From: Corynebacterium pseudogenitalium
GTDB lineage: Bacteria; Actinomycetota; Actinomycetes; Mycobacteriales; Mycobacteriaceae
Reading direction: 5' to 3'
DNA length: 64,000 bases
NCBI RefSeq assembly: GCF_024453815.1
Contig: NZ_CP072934.1
Span: forward strand, 930,001 to 994,000
Part shown: piece by piece, positions 1 to 7,872 of the stretch
How the letters are laid out: each line of letters begins with the position of its first letter
Position numbering within the stretch: the first letter of the stretch is position 1
The notes under the pieces: model-generated
Told to the model about the DNA's origin: nothing
Databases searched by the model: none
The model's input: the letters and a program-made list of their open reading frames with translations, nothing else
Translations under genes and position numbers: made by a program

Positions 1-45
1 TTTTGGCAGAGTCGAACTCAACGTGTTTTGAGGAAGGAAGGACCC

Positions 46-849
46 ATGGCACCTCACAAGTCACCGCGACCGGACAAGGAGCGAAAACTGCGCGGCCCAA
101 TCATGCTGCGAAGCGAGGACACCGAACAGCCGACGACGCACGACCGTCGCCTCCTGGAGTCCTTGGGCTACAGCGACCACGACTGGAAACACGCGGACCC
201 GTGGCGTGTGATGCGAATCCAGTCTGAGTTTGTCGCAGGCTTCGACGCACTGAGCGACTTGCCGAAGGCGGTCACTGTGTTTGGCTCCGCACGCCTCAAC
301 GAAGGCACGGAAGAGTATGCGCTGTCATGCGAGGTAGGCAAGGCGCTCGTCGAGGCGGGATACGCGGTCATCACTGGTGGCGGTCCAGGCTTGATGGAGG
401 GGCCGAACCGCGGTGCCCACGATGCCGACGGCATCTCGGTGGGGCTCGGCATTGAGTTGCCGTTCGAACAAACGCTTAACGATTGGGTCGACCTCGGCCT
501 GAACTTCCGCTACTTCTTCGCGCGCAAGACAATGTTCTTGAAGTACTCGCAGGCGTTCATCGCGCTGCCGGGCGGGTACGGGACCATGGACGAGCTGTTC
601 GAAACGCTCGTGATGGTGCAAACCCAAAAGGTTACGAACTTCCCGATAGTGCTCATGGGCACCGAGTTCTGGTCCGGCCTGGTTGCGTGGATTGAGGAGC
701 AGCTGCTCGGCCGCGGCCTCATCTCGCCGGGCGATGAATCCCTGTTCTACGTCACCGACTCCGTCGACGACGCGATCGCGCACATCGTGCACGCACATAA
801 GGTGATGACAGACGCGCGCCTGCGAGATGCTCACAACGAGGACGTCTAA
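46..849 (+). CDS. TIGR00730/LOG family Rossmann-fold protein
   Basis: This is a LOG-family (lysine-decarboxylase-like) nucleotide-binding protein of about 267 residues. The family hydrolyses cytokinin-type or AMP-like ribosides, and its physiological role in corynebacteria is not settled. The family motifs are visible: GGGPGLMEG near residue 112 and the catalytic PGGYGTMDE near residue 180. I chose the ATG at 46 over an in-frame TTG at 28 because a strong purine-rich ribosome site (AGGAAGGAAGG) lies at 31-41, just before it. The stop is 3 bases before the FolP2-like gene, so the two are probably cotranscribed. The M. tuberculosis counterpart also sits close to folP2 and gpgS. Confidence 0.9.
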   Translation: MAPHKSPRPDKERKLRGPIMLRSEDTEQPTTHDRRLLESLGYSDHDWKHADPWRVMRIQSEFVAGFDALSDLPKAVTVFGSARLNEGTEEYALSCEVGKALVEAGYAVITGGGPGLMEGPNRGAHDADGISVGLGIELPFEQTLNDWVDLGLNFRYFFARKTMFLKYSQAFIALPGGYGTMDELFETLVMVQTQKVTNFPIVLMGTEFWSGLVAWIEEQLLGRGLISPGDESLFYVTDSVDDAIAHIVHAHKVMTDARLRDAHNEDV

Positions 850-852
850 CAG

Positions 853-1689
853 ATGCCTGGCCGCATCGCAGAGGTAATGGCGATCATCAACCGGACGCCA
901 GATTCGTTTTACGACAAAGGAGCAACGTTCGCGATAGAGCGAGCACTGGATCGAGCCGATACGGTGATCGCGCAGGGCGCGTCGATTGTCGACGTGGGCG
1001 GGGTAAAAGCAGGTCCCGGCGACGAAGTCGACCCCGCAGAGGAGATCGAACGCGTCGTCCCTGTCATCCGGGGCATCCGCCTCCGGCACCCGTCAATACG
1101 CATCAGCGTGGACACCTGGCGCGCCGACGTTGCACAGACTGCAATCGAGGCGGGTGCCGACCTAATCAACGACACCTGGGCTGGCTACGATCCCGAGCTC
1201 GTCGAGGTCGCCGGAGCGCATCGCGTTGGGTACGTCTGCTCCCACACCGGCGGTGCGGTACCTCGCACACGCCCACACCGCGTCCACTACGACGATGTCG
1301 TCGCCGACGTCATCCGGGAAACCACAGCGCTCGCCGAGCGCGCCGTTGCTTGCGGCGTGCCCGAAGAGCTCGTGATGATCGACCCAACGCACGACTTCGG
1401 CAAGAACACCTTCCACGGACTGGAGTTGCTGCGCCGAGTCGACGAGCTCGTCGCGACAGGGTGGCCAGTCCTCATGGCGCTGAGCAACAAAGACTTCGTC
1501 GGCGAGACGCTCGACCGTGCAGTTGGCGAGCGAGTCGCAGGGACGCTCGCAGCGACAGCGTGGTCCGCCGCACGCGGCGTCGCAGCCTTTCGCGTCCACG
1601 AAGTCGCCGAAACCCTCGACGTGATCCGAATGACCGCCGCCATCCAGGGACATATGCCACCGATCAATACCGTGCGGGGGCTTGCGTAG
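853..1689 (+). CDS. folP2: Dihydropteroate synthase-like protein FolP2
   Basis: A 278-residue TIM-barrel protein of the dihydropteroate synthase family. The family joins p-aminobenzoate to dihydropterin pyrophosphate in folate synthesis. Visible motifs are NRTPDSFYD near residue 14, DVGG near 49, SVDTWRA near 82 and NDTWAGYD near 103. The usual DVGGxSTRPG loop reads DVGGVKAGPG, so the Ser-Thr-Arg part is lost. This fits the mycobacterial FolP2 branch, for which lack of classical DHPS activity has been reported. Position next to gpgS also matches FolP2 and not the folate-operon FolP1. The stop codon overlaps the start of gpgS by one base. Confidence 0.88.
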   Translation: MPGRIAEVMAIINRTPDSFYDKGATFAIERALDRADTVIAQGASIVDVGGVKAGPGDEVDPAEEIERVVPVIRGIRLRHPSIRISVDTWRADVAQTAIEAGADLINDTWAGYDPELVEVAGAHRVGYVCSHTGGAVPRTRPHRVHYDDVVADVIRETTALAERAVACGVPEELVMIDPTHDFGKNTFHGLELLRRVDELVATGWPVLMALSNKDFVGETLDRAVGERVAGTLAATAWSAARGVAAFRVHEVAETLDVIRMTAAIQGHMPPINTVRGLA

Positions 1690-2462
1690 TGCGCGTCAGT
1701 GTGGTCATCCCGGCGCTGAACGAGGCCGCAACCGTCGGACACGTTGTGCGACGCTGCTGCGTTGCAGATGCAGTTCGGCGCGATGGGGAAGTACTGGTCA
1801 TCGACTCGGATTCACACGACGACACCGCGACGCTTGCCGCCAGGGCGGGGGCTCGTGTGGTGAACTGGCGCGAGGTCAGCGCGATTGAACCGCAGGAAGG
1901 CAAGGGTGAAGCACTGTGGCGCGGTGTGAAGGCCGCGCGCGGAGAGTTCGTCGTGTTTATCGACGCCGACGTCACCTCCCTCGAGCCGTGGTGGATTGAT
2001 GCACTCATCGAGCCCTTCAAGACCCCGGAGATCCACCTTGTGAAGGCTCGTTACAAAAGATCCCTGGACGGGCGGCCTTCTGGCGGCGGGCGTGTCACGG
2101 AACTGACTGCAAAGCCGTTGCTACGACGGTTTTTCCCAGCATTGAGTGATATTGGTCAGCCACTGGCCGGCGAATATGCAATACGTCGAGATACAGCGCT
2201 GCGGCTGCCGTTCGTGGCGGGATACGGCGTTGAGTCGGGGCTGCTCATCGACACCTTCGCCAGGTATGGGCGCAATGCTATTGCGGAAGCGGATCTTGGA
2301 ACTCGCGTACACCGCAACCGCCCGCTTGAGGAGCTGGGGCCGATGGCGGACGTGGTGGCGTCGACAATTCTCGACAGGGCGTTGGTATCCGGACAGCTTG
2401 GTTCCGAGCAGAAGACGAGGCAACGGCTGCCCTGGTGCGAAATTCTGAGCACTGAACGCTAG
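1689..2462 (+). CDS. gpgS: Glucosyl-3-phosphoglycerate synthase
   Basis: A GT2/GT81-type glycosyltransferase of 257 residues. It transfers glucose from a nucleotide sugar to 3-phosphoglycerate, the first step toward glucosylglycerate and, in mycobacteria, methylglucose lipopolysaccharide. The GT-A start VSVVIPALNEAATV is at residues 3-16, the metal-binding FIDADVTS near 82, and GEYAIRRD with GYGVESGLLID near 160-185. The GTG at 1689 overlaps the folP2 TAG. The open frame continues upstream, but the extension reads through folP2 in another frame and is not protein-like. The length is about 60-70 residues shorter than mycobacterial GpgS, mostly at the N-terminus. Confidence 0.88.
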   Translation: MRVSVVIPALNEAATVGHVVRRCCVADAVRRDGEVLVIDSDSHDDTATLAARAGARVVNWREVSAIEPQEGKGEALWRGVKAARGEFVVFIDADVTSLEPWWIDALIEPFKTPEIHLVKARYKRSLDGRPSGGGRVTELTAKPLLRRFFPALSDIGQPLAGEYAIRRDTALRLPFVAGYGVESGLLIDTFARYGRNAIAEADLGTRVHRNRPLEELGPMADVVASTILDRALVSGQLGSEQKTRQRLPWCEILSTER

Positions 2463-2471
2463 TATGATGAC

Positions 2472-2828
2472 ATGCTTTCTTGGATCATCCTGATTATCGC
2501 CATTGCCGTTTTTTGCGTGCTTGGTTTCTTGCTCTTTAGCCAGCTGTTTGGGCGCGGCGAACAGCTGCCACCCATGATGGAGACCGAGGACGTCAAGTCC
2601 GCGAACCGGCTCGCAGTTGAGGAGGGCAACATTGGAGACGTGCACCTTGAAGTGGTGCACCGTGGCTACCGGATGGACCAGGTCGATGACCTGCTTACCG
2701 CACTCGGTGAGAAGTACGGCTTTGCTCCGACTATCAGTCAGCTAACTGAAAACAGCGTAGTATTGGATACAAACGTTTTGACTGAAGGAGAAGCGACAGA
2801 TGGCAGCAATGAAGCCGCGCACCGGTAA
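2472..2828 (+). CDS. Single-pass membrane protein with DivIVA-type motif
   Basis: A 118-residue protein. Residues 1-26 form one hydrophobic membrane segment. The middle part contains VHRGYRMDQVDDLLTALGEKYG, which matches the DivIVA N-terminal signature (GYxxxxVDxFL). Such proteins are recruited to poles or septa, but this one is much shorter than Wag31/DivIVA and lacks the long coiled coil. It lies 9 bases after gpgS, and its last 29 bases overlap the DUF3117 gene in another frame. The M. tuberculosis gene at the same place (Rv1209) is also a small uncharacterised protein. Function is unknown; a division-linked role is only an inference. Confidence 0.8.
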   Translation: MLSWIILIIAIAVFCVLGFLLFSQLFGRGEQLPPMMETEDVKSANRLAVEEGNIGDVHLEVVHRGYRMDQVDDLLTALGEKYGFAPTISQLTENSVVLDTNVLTEGEATDGSNEAAHR

Positions 2829-2967
2829 TGGACCAATGGAAGCCGCAGAAGAAAGCCGGAAGATTGTCATGAGGATTCCGTCCGACGGGGGCGGTCGCCT
2901 GGTCATCGAGATGAGCAAGGAAGAGGCTACTGAGCTCGGAAATCTGCTGATTGAAGCCGTAGGATAA
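2800..2967 (+). CDS. DUF3117 small protein
   Basis: A 55-residue protein too short for usual ORF cut-offs. It begins MAAMKPRTGNGPMEAAEE and continues with GRLVIEMSKEEATELGN, the conserved pattern of actinobacterial DUF3117 proteins. The ATG follows AAGGAG at 2785-2790 (AAGGAGAAGCGACAG then ATG), a good ribosome site. It starts inside the DivIVA-like gene, overlapping by 29 bases in a different frame, which suggests translational coupling. The order gpgS, DivIVA-like, DUF3117, glgA recalls Rv1208-Rv1212c of M. tuberculosis. Function of the family is unknown. Confidence 0.88.
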   Translation: MAAMKPRTGNGPMEAAEESRKIVMRIPSDGGGRLVIEMSKEEATELGNLLIEAVG

Positions 2968-2986
2968 GAATTCTCTAAACTTAAGG

Positions 2987-2992
2987 TAATAT
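2987..2992 (+). promoter_or_regulatory. -10 hexamer of a probable leaderless promoter (RlmA-like gene)
   Basis: TAATAT ends 7 bases before the ATG at 3000, so transcription would start at or next to the start codon. No ribosome binding site is visible between. There is no convincing -35 match. Confidence 0.55.
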
Positions 2993-2999
2993 ATCCAGC

Positions 3000-3863
3000 A
3001 TGCTCAAAGACATAATTGATGTGCTGGCAGATCCTATAGACCTTACTCCTCTTTGTGGTGAAGAGGAGTTTTCACGCCTCGTTTCCGAAAGTGGCCACTC
3101 GTACGATGTGGCGAAGCAGGGCTACGTTACGCTGGCGAGCGGAAAAGGTCTGCAACATGTCGGTGACTCGTTGGAGATGGTCCTCTCCCGCGAGTCATTT
3201 TTGTCGCAGGGGCACTTCGCCCCGTTCGTTGAAGCGATGACGGAGCACGTAGAACACGTGCTTGACCTCAGCGCGCCTGAGGAAGACCACCCTGCGATCC
3301 TCGAAGTCGGCGCGGGGACCGGCTACTACCTGTCGCACACCCTGGACTCCGTGGTTGGTGCGCGCGGTGTCGGACTTGATATCTCGGTTCCAGCTGCGAA
3401 GTATCTTGCAAAGGCACATCCGCGAATCGGCTCGATTGTGGCCGATGTGTGGCAACAGCTTCCAATTGCGACCGGGAGCATCCACGCGATTACCGTGGTG
3501 TTTGCCCCGCGTAACCCAGCAGAATTCGCTCGCGTGCTTGCGGATGACGGCCAGGTTGTAGCGCTCATTGCGGATCAAGGCCACCTCGATGAGCTGCGTG
3601 AGCCCCTCGGTATCTTAGGCGTCGAGCCCGGCAAGCTGGACCGCCTCGTCGAGCAGTCAGAGGGCCACCTGGAGCTGGCCGAAGACCCAAAGGAACTTGT
3701 CTTCCCGATGCGTTTGGACCGCGAATCTATCGCGGCCCAGGTCGGAATGAGCCCATCCGCCCGCCACATTGAGCGGGGCGAATTGGCGCGTCGTCTTGAC
3801 GCCCTGCCGGATCACATGACCGTAACCGCGCACGCACAGCTCGTGCGCCTGCGCAAGGCGTAA
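3000..3863 (+). CDS. RlmA-type 23S rRNA (guanine-N1) methyltransferase homologue
   Basis: A 287-residue SAM-dependent methyltransferase of the RlmA/RrmA family, which methylates N1 of a guanine in helix 35 of 23S rRNA. The family block SGHSYDVAKQGYVTLAS (residues 31-47) is present, as are VGDSLEMVLSRESFLSQGHFAP and the SAM site ILEVGAGTGYY near residue 100. Classical RlmA has four zinc-binding cysteines at the N-terminus. Here only one (Cys19) remains before the GHSYD block, so the zinc finger is not formed in the usual way. Substrate could therefore differ, including a TlrB-like target. A -10 box abuts the ATG. Confidence 0.8.
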   Translation: MLKDIIDVLADPIDLTPLCGEEEFSRLVSESGHSYDVAKQGYVTLASGKGLQHVGDSLEMVLSRESFLSQGHFAPFVEAMTEHVEHVLDLSAPEEDHPAILEVGAGTGYYLSHTLDSVVGARGVGLDISVPAAKYLAKAHPRIGSIVADVWQQLPIATGSIHAITVVFAPRNPAEFARVLADDGQVVALIADQGHLDELREPLGILGVEPGKLDRLVEQSEGHLELAEDPKELVFPMRLDRESIAAQVGMSPSARHIERGELARRLDALPDHMTVTAHAQLVRLRKA

Positions 3864-3884
3864 GCCGTTCCGCTCAGGAAGCAG

Positions 3885-5273
3885 CTAGCGGCTACGACGC
3901 CACTCGTTCAAGATGCTGGCGTCGTCTTTGGCGCGGGAGCGGATGCCGATGCATCCGTTCTCCGGCCAGATGCGCGAGGACATCACTACTGCACCGCCGT
4001 CGGCATAGACCTCGAGCGTCGAACCGTCCACGATAACCGTGATGGTATCTTCCTCGTCCTCGCCGATTTCGGCTTCCGCAACTTGGCCATCGAATCGATC
4101 GACGGTGAGCTTGTCGCCAGCATGGGTGACCCGAGCCGCGACCTCACCATTACCGTCGACAATCTCAGCGACGACACTGCCACCTGCGGAGATCTCGCAT
4201 AGTGCAGTCCACAAATGGGCGCCGCGCGTCGTGCTCACCGCCTCGGGGAGCCCTGGCGCAGGTACCTGGTACAGGTGGCCATCCTGGAGTGTGACATAGC
4301 GTGGCAGTGTGAGCGTATTTGCCCAGCCTTCGGTTTCCCAGTTCGGCTCTTTTGTCGGGGACCCTTGGCGGCCAGAGGGCGTCATAAAGCCAAAGAGATA
4401 GGTGCCTTGGTAGCGCTGCGCCGGGTCCATCGCAACCGGGAGGTAGTTGGTGTTGCGGGGGCGAGTGAAATCGTGCCCGAAATCGAGCGCCTGTGCAGGT
4501 GTGGTTACCCGGAACGTGTTGTTCTCCAGCTTGCCGATGATGTAGGCCGAACGGTCTTTGCCACCGCGCTCAAGCGTGAAGAAGAAGACGTCGTAGATCT
4601 TGGAATCAACTTCATCGCGGAGCCTGCAAATACGTGGCGCTACCAGCGTCTCATCGAGGTCGATTCCGGGGTCGCCATCAAAAGTGAGAGGTCCTTCGAA
4701 GCGCCACTCAACGCCATCGATAGAGCGAAGCACGACTGGCTTCGGCGTATCGACGCTGCCCGTGATCGCCAGCATGAGCCAGCCATCGTGCTCCTCGCGC
4801 TCGTCATCTTTCCAGTCAGGAACGACGCAGGGCGAGCGGAAGTTGTTGTACTCAGGCGTGTCCTCGACGATATCGCCAAGTCGCTGCACGCCAGGTGTGG
4901 CGTTTGTATCTTCGAGGAGTTCATCGCACAGCCCTTCCAGCTCAGGCGCGTGGGCGAGCTGGATGGTGTTGCCAGCAGCAGTTGCTGAAGTGAAATACAG
5001 GTAGATGCCTTCCGGCGCACCAATTACGGCACCTGCTCGAACCGCGGATTCGCCACCGGCGGGGACAATGGCATCGTTGCATTCGACCCAGCTAAACGGG
5101 TCGCCGTCGCTGACGTTGTGGCCCCAGCGGCTCGGGGCTTCGGGTGTGGGGCGGTATTGGTAGAAAATATGCCAATTGTTTTCTCCTTCGCGCCCGTCGA
5201 AAATGACACCAGCTGGCCCCTCGAGGATGCCACTGTCTGCGGTGACGTGAAGTTCTGGTCGGAAAGTACTCAT
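3885..5273 (-). CDS. GH32-like beta-propeller protein with degenerate active site
   Basis: A 462-residue protein with the fold signatures of glycoside hydrolase family 32 (sucrose-6-phosphate hydrolases, invertases, levanases). HIFYQYRPTP and WGHNVSDGDPFSW near residues 34-62 match the first blade, and the C-terminal part resembles the GH32 beta-sandwich with VIVDGSTLEVYADGG. The three acidic active-site motifs are altered. WMNDPNG reads ILEGPAG, removing the nucleophile Asp; FRDP reads FRSP, removing the transition-state Asp; and the ECP region reads ETLVAP. It is therefore probably not a normal sucrase. No signal peptide is seen. It lies 24 bases downstream of glgA on the same strand and may be cotranscribed with it, hinting at a glycan-related binding role. 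Confidence 0.78.
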   Translation of the reverse strand: MSTFRPELHVTADSGILEGPAGVIFDGREGENNWHIFYQYRPTPEAPSRWGHNVSDGDPFSWVECNDAIVPAGGESAVRAGAVIGAPEGIYLYFTSATAAGNTIQLAHAPELEGLCDELLEDTNATPGVQRLGDIVEDTPEYNNFRSPCVVPDWKDDEREEHDGWLMLAITGSVDTPKPVVLRSIDGVEWRFEGPLTFDGDPGIDLDETLVAPRICRLRDEVDSKIYDVFFFTLERGGKDRSAYIIGKLENNTFRVTTPAQALDFGHDFTRPRNTNYLPVAMDPAQRYQGTYLFGFMTPSGRQGSPTKEPNWETEGWANTLTLPRYVTLQDGHLYQVPAPGLPEAVSTTRGAHLWTALCEISAGGSVVAEIVDGNGEVAARVTHAGDKLTVDRFDGQVAEAEIGEDEEDTITVIVDGSTLEVYADGGAVVMSSRIWPENGCIGIRSRAKDDASILNEWRRSR

Positions 5274-5297
5274 CGTTAAGTGGTGTTCACCCCTGCG

Positions 5298-6455
5298 TTA
5301 TTTCGTGAGTTGTTCATAAATCTTGACGGTGTCTTGCGCAATTGTCTTCCACGAGAAGTCATTGCGGGCGCGCGTCAGGCCAGCTTGGCCCAGCCTTCGG
5401 GAGAGATCCTTGTCACCAGCCACCTGGTTGACTGCCTCGGCGAGATTGCGCTCGAAGGCTTCCGGCTGAGTTTTGTCGTAGTCAACGAGCACACCCGTCT
5501 CACCATCCACGACGACCTCCGGGATGCCACCCACGCGAGATGCCACAACAGCGGTTTCGCATGCCATGGCCTCCAAGTTCACGATGCCAAGCGGCTCGTA
5601 GATTGACGGGCACACAAAGACGTCGGCTCTGGAGTAGACCTCGCGGATCTTTTCTGCCGGCAACATGTCCTGTACCCAGAACACACCATCGCGCTCAGAT
5701 TGTAGCTTTTCGACGAGCCCCTTCGTCTCTGCGGCGATCTCCGGTGTATCAGGCGCACCTGCGCACAGCACGAGCTGGACGTCTTCCTCAAAGTGCGACG
5801 CCGCCTTGAGGAGGTGCGCGACGCCCTTTTGGCGCGTGATTCGACCGACGAACGCGACGATCGGCTTCGCCGGGTCTACACCGAGGTCTGTCAGGACGGT
5901 TCCCTCGGTGGGGTACCACTTTGCCGGATCGATGCCGTTGAGTACGACGTGAATCTTGTCCGCCGGGATGCTCGGGTAGGCACGAAGGATGGCTTCTTTC
6001 ATACCCGCGGAAACGGCAATGACTGCGTCCGCATTCTCGAAAGCGTTCTTCTCGCTCCACGAGGAAACGTTGTAGCCACCGCCGAGCTGCTCGCGCTTCC
6101 AAGGGCGGTCAGGCTCGAGAGAGTGCGCAGTGACAACGTGCGGAATGTCGTAGAGAAGGCCTGTGAGGTGGCCACCGAGCCCGGCGTACCACGTATGGGA
6201 GTGAGCCACGTCAACATTGTTGGCGGCGTGGGCGATCCGAAGGCCCGTCGATAAGGTCTTGATGGCACCGTTCGCGTTTTCAAGGGCAGGGTCAACCCCG
6301 TGGACGTAAACGTCCTTCATGTCGCGGGGAGTGCCCATGCAGTGAACATCGACGTCAACGATCTCCCGCATAAAGCGAGTGAGCTCTGTGACGTGGACTC
6401 CGGCTCCCCCGTAAATCTCGGGAGGATACTCTTTGGTCATCATTCCGACTCTCAT
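5298..6455 (-). CDS. glgA: Glycogen synthase GlgA (actinobacterial GT4 type)
   Basis: A GT-B, GT4-family glycosyltransferase of 385 residues. In Actinobacteria this enzyme uses ADP-glucose either to extend alpha-1,4-glucan or to make maltose-1-phosphate (GlgM activity). The N-terminus has MRVGMMTKEYPPEIYGGAGVHV. IVAFVGRITRQKG near residue 205 and the EPLGIVNLEAMACETAVVAS block near 290-309 form the donor site. The frame is open upstream to 6536, but the ATG at 6455 starts the conserved motif and has a -10 box (TATGCT) 8 bases before it. It is divergent from glgC. Confidence 0.93.
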   Translation of the reverse strand: MRVGMMTKEYPPEIYGGAGVHVTELTRFMREIVDVDVHCMGTPRDMKDVYVHGVDPALENANGAIKTLSTGLRIAHAANNVDVAHSHTWYAGLGGHLTGLLYDIPHVVTAHSLEPDRPWKREQLGGGYNVSSWSEKNAFENADAVIAVSAGMKEAILRAYPSIPADKIHVVLNGIDPAKWYPTEGTVLTDLGVDPAKPIVAFVGRITRQKGVAHLLKAASHFEEDVQLVLCAGAPDTPEIAAETKGLVEKLQSERDGVFWVQDMLPAEKIREVYSRADVFVCPSIYEPLGIVNLEAMACETAVVASRVGGIPEVVVDGETGVLVDYDKTQPEAFERNLAEAVNQVAGDKDLSRRLGQAGLTRARNDFSWKTIAQDTVKIYEQLTK

Positions 6456-6463
6456 ACCGCCCG

Positions 6464-6469
6464 AGCATA
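6464..6469 (-). promoter_or_regulatory. -10 hexamer of a probable leaderless glgA promoter
   Basis: On the minus strand TATGCT lies 8 bases before the glgA ATG at 6455, with no ribosome site between. The position supports the chosen start and a leaderless transcript. Confidence 0.5.
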
Positions 6470-6563
6470 GTGACGAATTCACGTCGGTGCAGGAAAGCAA
6501 AAACTGAAATGTAGCGCTGCCCACTTTAGGAGGCAAAAGGCTGCAAGGTCACGAAGTTTTCAA

Positions 6564-6569
6564 TAGGCT
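6564..6569 (+). promoter_or_regulatory. -10 hexamer of a probable leaderless glgC promoter
   Basis: TAGGCT lies 7 bases before the glgC GTG at 6577. A weak -35-like CTGCAA is at 6541-6546 with a 17-base spacer. The 121-base region between glgA and glgC therefore holds both divergent promoters. Confidence 0.5.
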
Positions 6570-6576
6570 CGGAAGC

Positions 6577-7800
6577 GTGAGAAGTCAGCCTAGAGTACTT
6601 GCAATTGTCCTTGCCGGTGGCGAAGGGAAGCGCCTGTTTCCGTTGACCGCGGACCGAGCTAAACCGGCCGTTCCTTTTGGAGGCAACTATCGATTAATTG
6701 ATTTTGTTCTGTCGAACTTGGTCAACGCTGGGTACATGCGAATCGCAGTGTTGACACAGTACAAGTCGCACTCGCTGGACCGGCACGTGGCGACGGCTTG
6801 GAACGTATCTGGCCCGACTCCGCAGTACATCGCATCGGTGCCGGCGCAGCAACGTCGTGGCAAGCGCTGGTACAACGGCTCTGCAGACGCGATTGTGCAG
6901 TCGCTCAACCTCATTTACGACGATAAGCCGGATTACGTGCTGGTCTTTGGCGCAGACCACGTCTACCGGATGGATCCTTCGCAGATGGTGGAGAACCACA
7001 TCAAGTCAGGCAAGGCTGCAACGGTGGCCGGTATCCGCGTGCCTCGATCAGAAGCTACGGCGTTCGGCTGCATCCAGTCCGAAGAGGACGGCACCATCAC
7101 CGAGTTTTTGGAGAAGCCCGCGGATCCACCAGGAACCCCGGACGATCCGGATATGACGTTCGCTTCGATGGGTAACTACGTATTCTCTACGGAACCACTG
7201 ATTCAAGCGCTGCTCGAGGACGAGCAGAACGAGGACTCTGATCACGATATGGGTGGCGACATCATCCCGTACTTCGTGCGCAAGGGCGAAGCAAATGTGT
7301 ACGACTTCTCGCAGAACGAAGTGCCCGGCGCGACAAAGCGCGACAAGGGATACTGGCGAGATGTCGGTACGATTGATTCTTTCTACGAGGCGCACATGGA
7401 CCTCATCTCTTCGTACCCAGTGTTCAACTTGTACAACTCGACGTGGCCGATTCACTCCACAGAGGACGGCAACCTTCCACCAGCGAAGTTTGTCGTGGGA
7501 GGTATCGCACAGGAGTCGATGGTGGCGTCGGGATCAATTATCTCGGGCGCTACCGTACGCAATTCAGTGCTTTCCACGGATGTGCGTGTTGAGGAAGGCG
7601 CGACCGTTGAAGGTTCTGTGCTGATGCCAGGTGTGCGCATCGGTAAAGGGGCGGTGGTCCGCCACTGCATCCTCGATAAGAACGTCTATGTAGCTGACGG
7701 TGAAATTATTGGCGTCGACCTTGAAAAGGACCGCAAACGCTACACTGTTTCGGACAACGGCGTAGTGGTCGTCGGCAAAAATCAGGTGGTTCAGGAATAA
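6577..7800 (+). CDS. glgC: Glucose-1-phosphate adenylyltransferase
   Basis: ADP-glucose pyrophosphorylase of 407 residues. It makes ADP-glucose from ATP and glucose-1-phosphate, the committed step of bacterial glycogen synthesis, and feeds GlgA next door. The nucleotidyltransferase signature [16 protein letters not shown] is at residues 9-24 and [16 protein letters not shown] at 28-43. [11 protein letters not shown] near 123 and FLEKP near 174 are typical. The C-terminal third carries left-handed beta-helix repeats ([13 protein letters not shown] and following). The start is GTG, with a -10 box directly upstream and no clear ribosome site. Confidence 0.96.
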   Translation: MRSQPRVLAIVLAGGEGKRLFPLTADRAKPAVPFGGNYRLIDFVLSNLVNAGYMRIAVLTQYKSHSLDRHVATAWNVSGPTPQYIASVPAQQRRGKRWYNGSADAIVQSLNLIYDDKPDYVLVFGADHVYRMDPSQMVENHIKSGKAATVAGIRVPRSEATAFGCIQSEEDGTITEFLEKPADPPGTPDDPDMTFASMGNYVFSTEPLIQALLEDEQNEDSDHDMGGDIIPYFVRKGEANVYDFSQNEVPGATKRDKGYWRDVGTIDSFYEAHMDLISSYPVFNLYNSTWPIHSTEDGNLPPAKFVVGGIAQESMVASGSIISGATVRNSVLSTDVRVEEGATVEGSVLMPGVRIGKGAVVRHCILDKNVYVADGEIIGVDLEKDRKRYTVSDNGVVVVGKNQVVQE

Positions 7801-7815
7801 CTGACACTCATAGGC

Positions 7816-7857
7816 AAGGCCCGCTCGAAGCTCAGCGAAGTTCGAGCGGGCCTTGTT
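7816..7857. terminator. Bidirectional hairpin terminator between glgC and the O-methyltransferase gene
   Basis: A perfect 14-bp stem (AAGGCCCGCTCGAA at 7816-7829 with its complement at 7841-7854) has an 11-base loop. It sits between two convergent genes and is flanked by short A/T ends, so it can serve both strands. Confidence 0.85.
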
Positions 7858-7872
7858 CGTGCGTACGTAGAG

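Noticed and set aside
325-1089. 254-codon minus-strand frame over the LOG and folP2 genes
   Set aside because: It spans two well-supported genes on the other strand, with low-complexity, His/Arg-rich translation; a shadow.
4215-4988. 257-codon plus-strand frame inside the GH32-like gene
   Set aside because: It lies wholly antisense to a gene with clear family motifs, and its product has no recognisable domain. High-G+C genes often have such open antisense frames.
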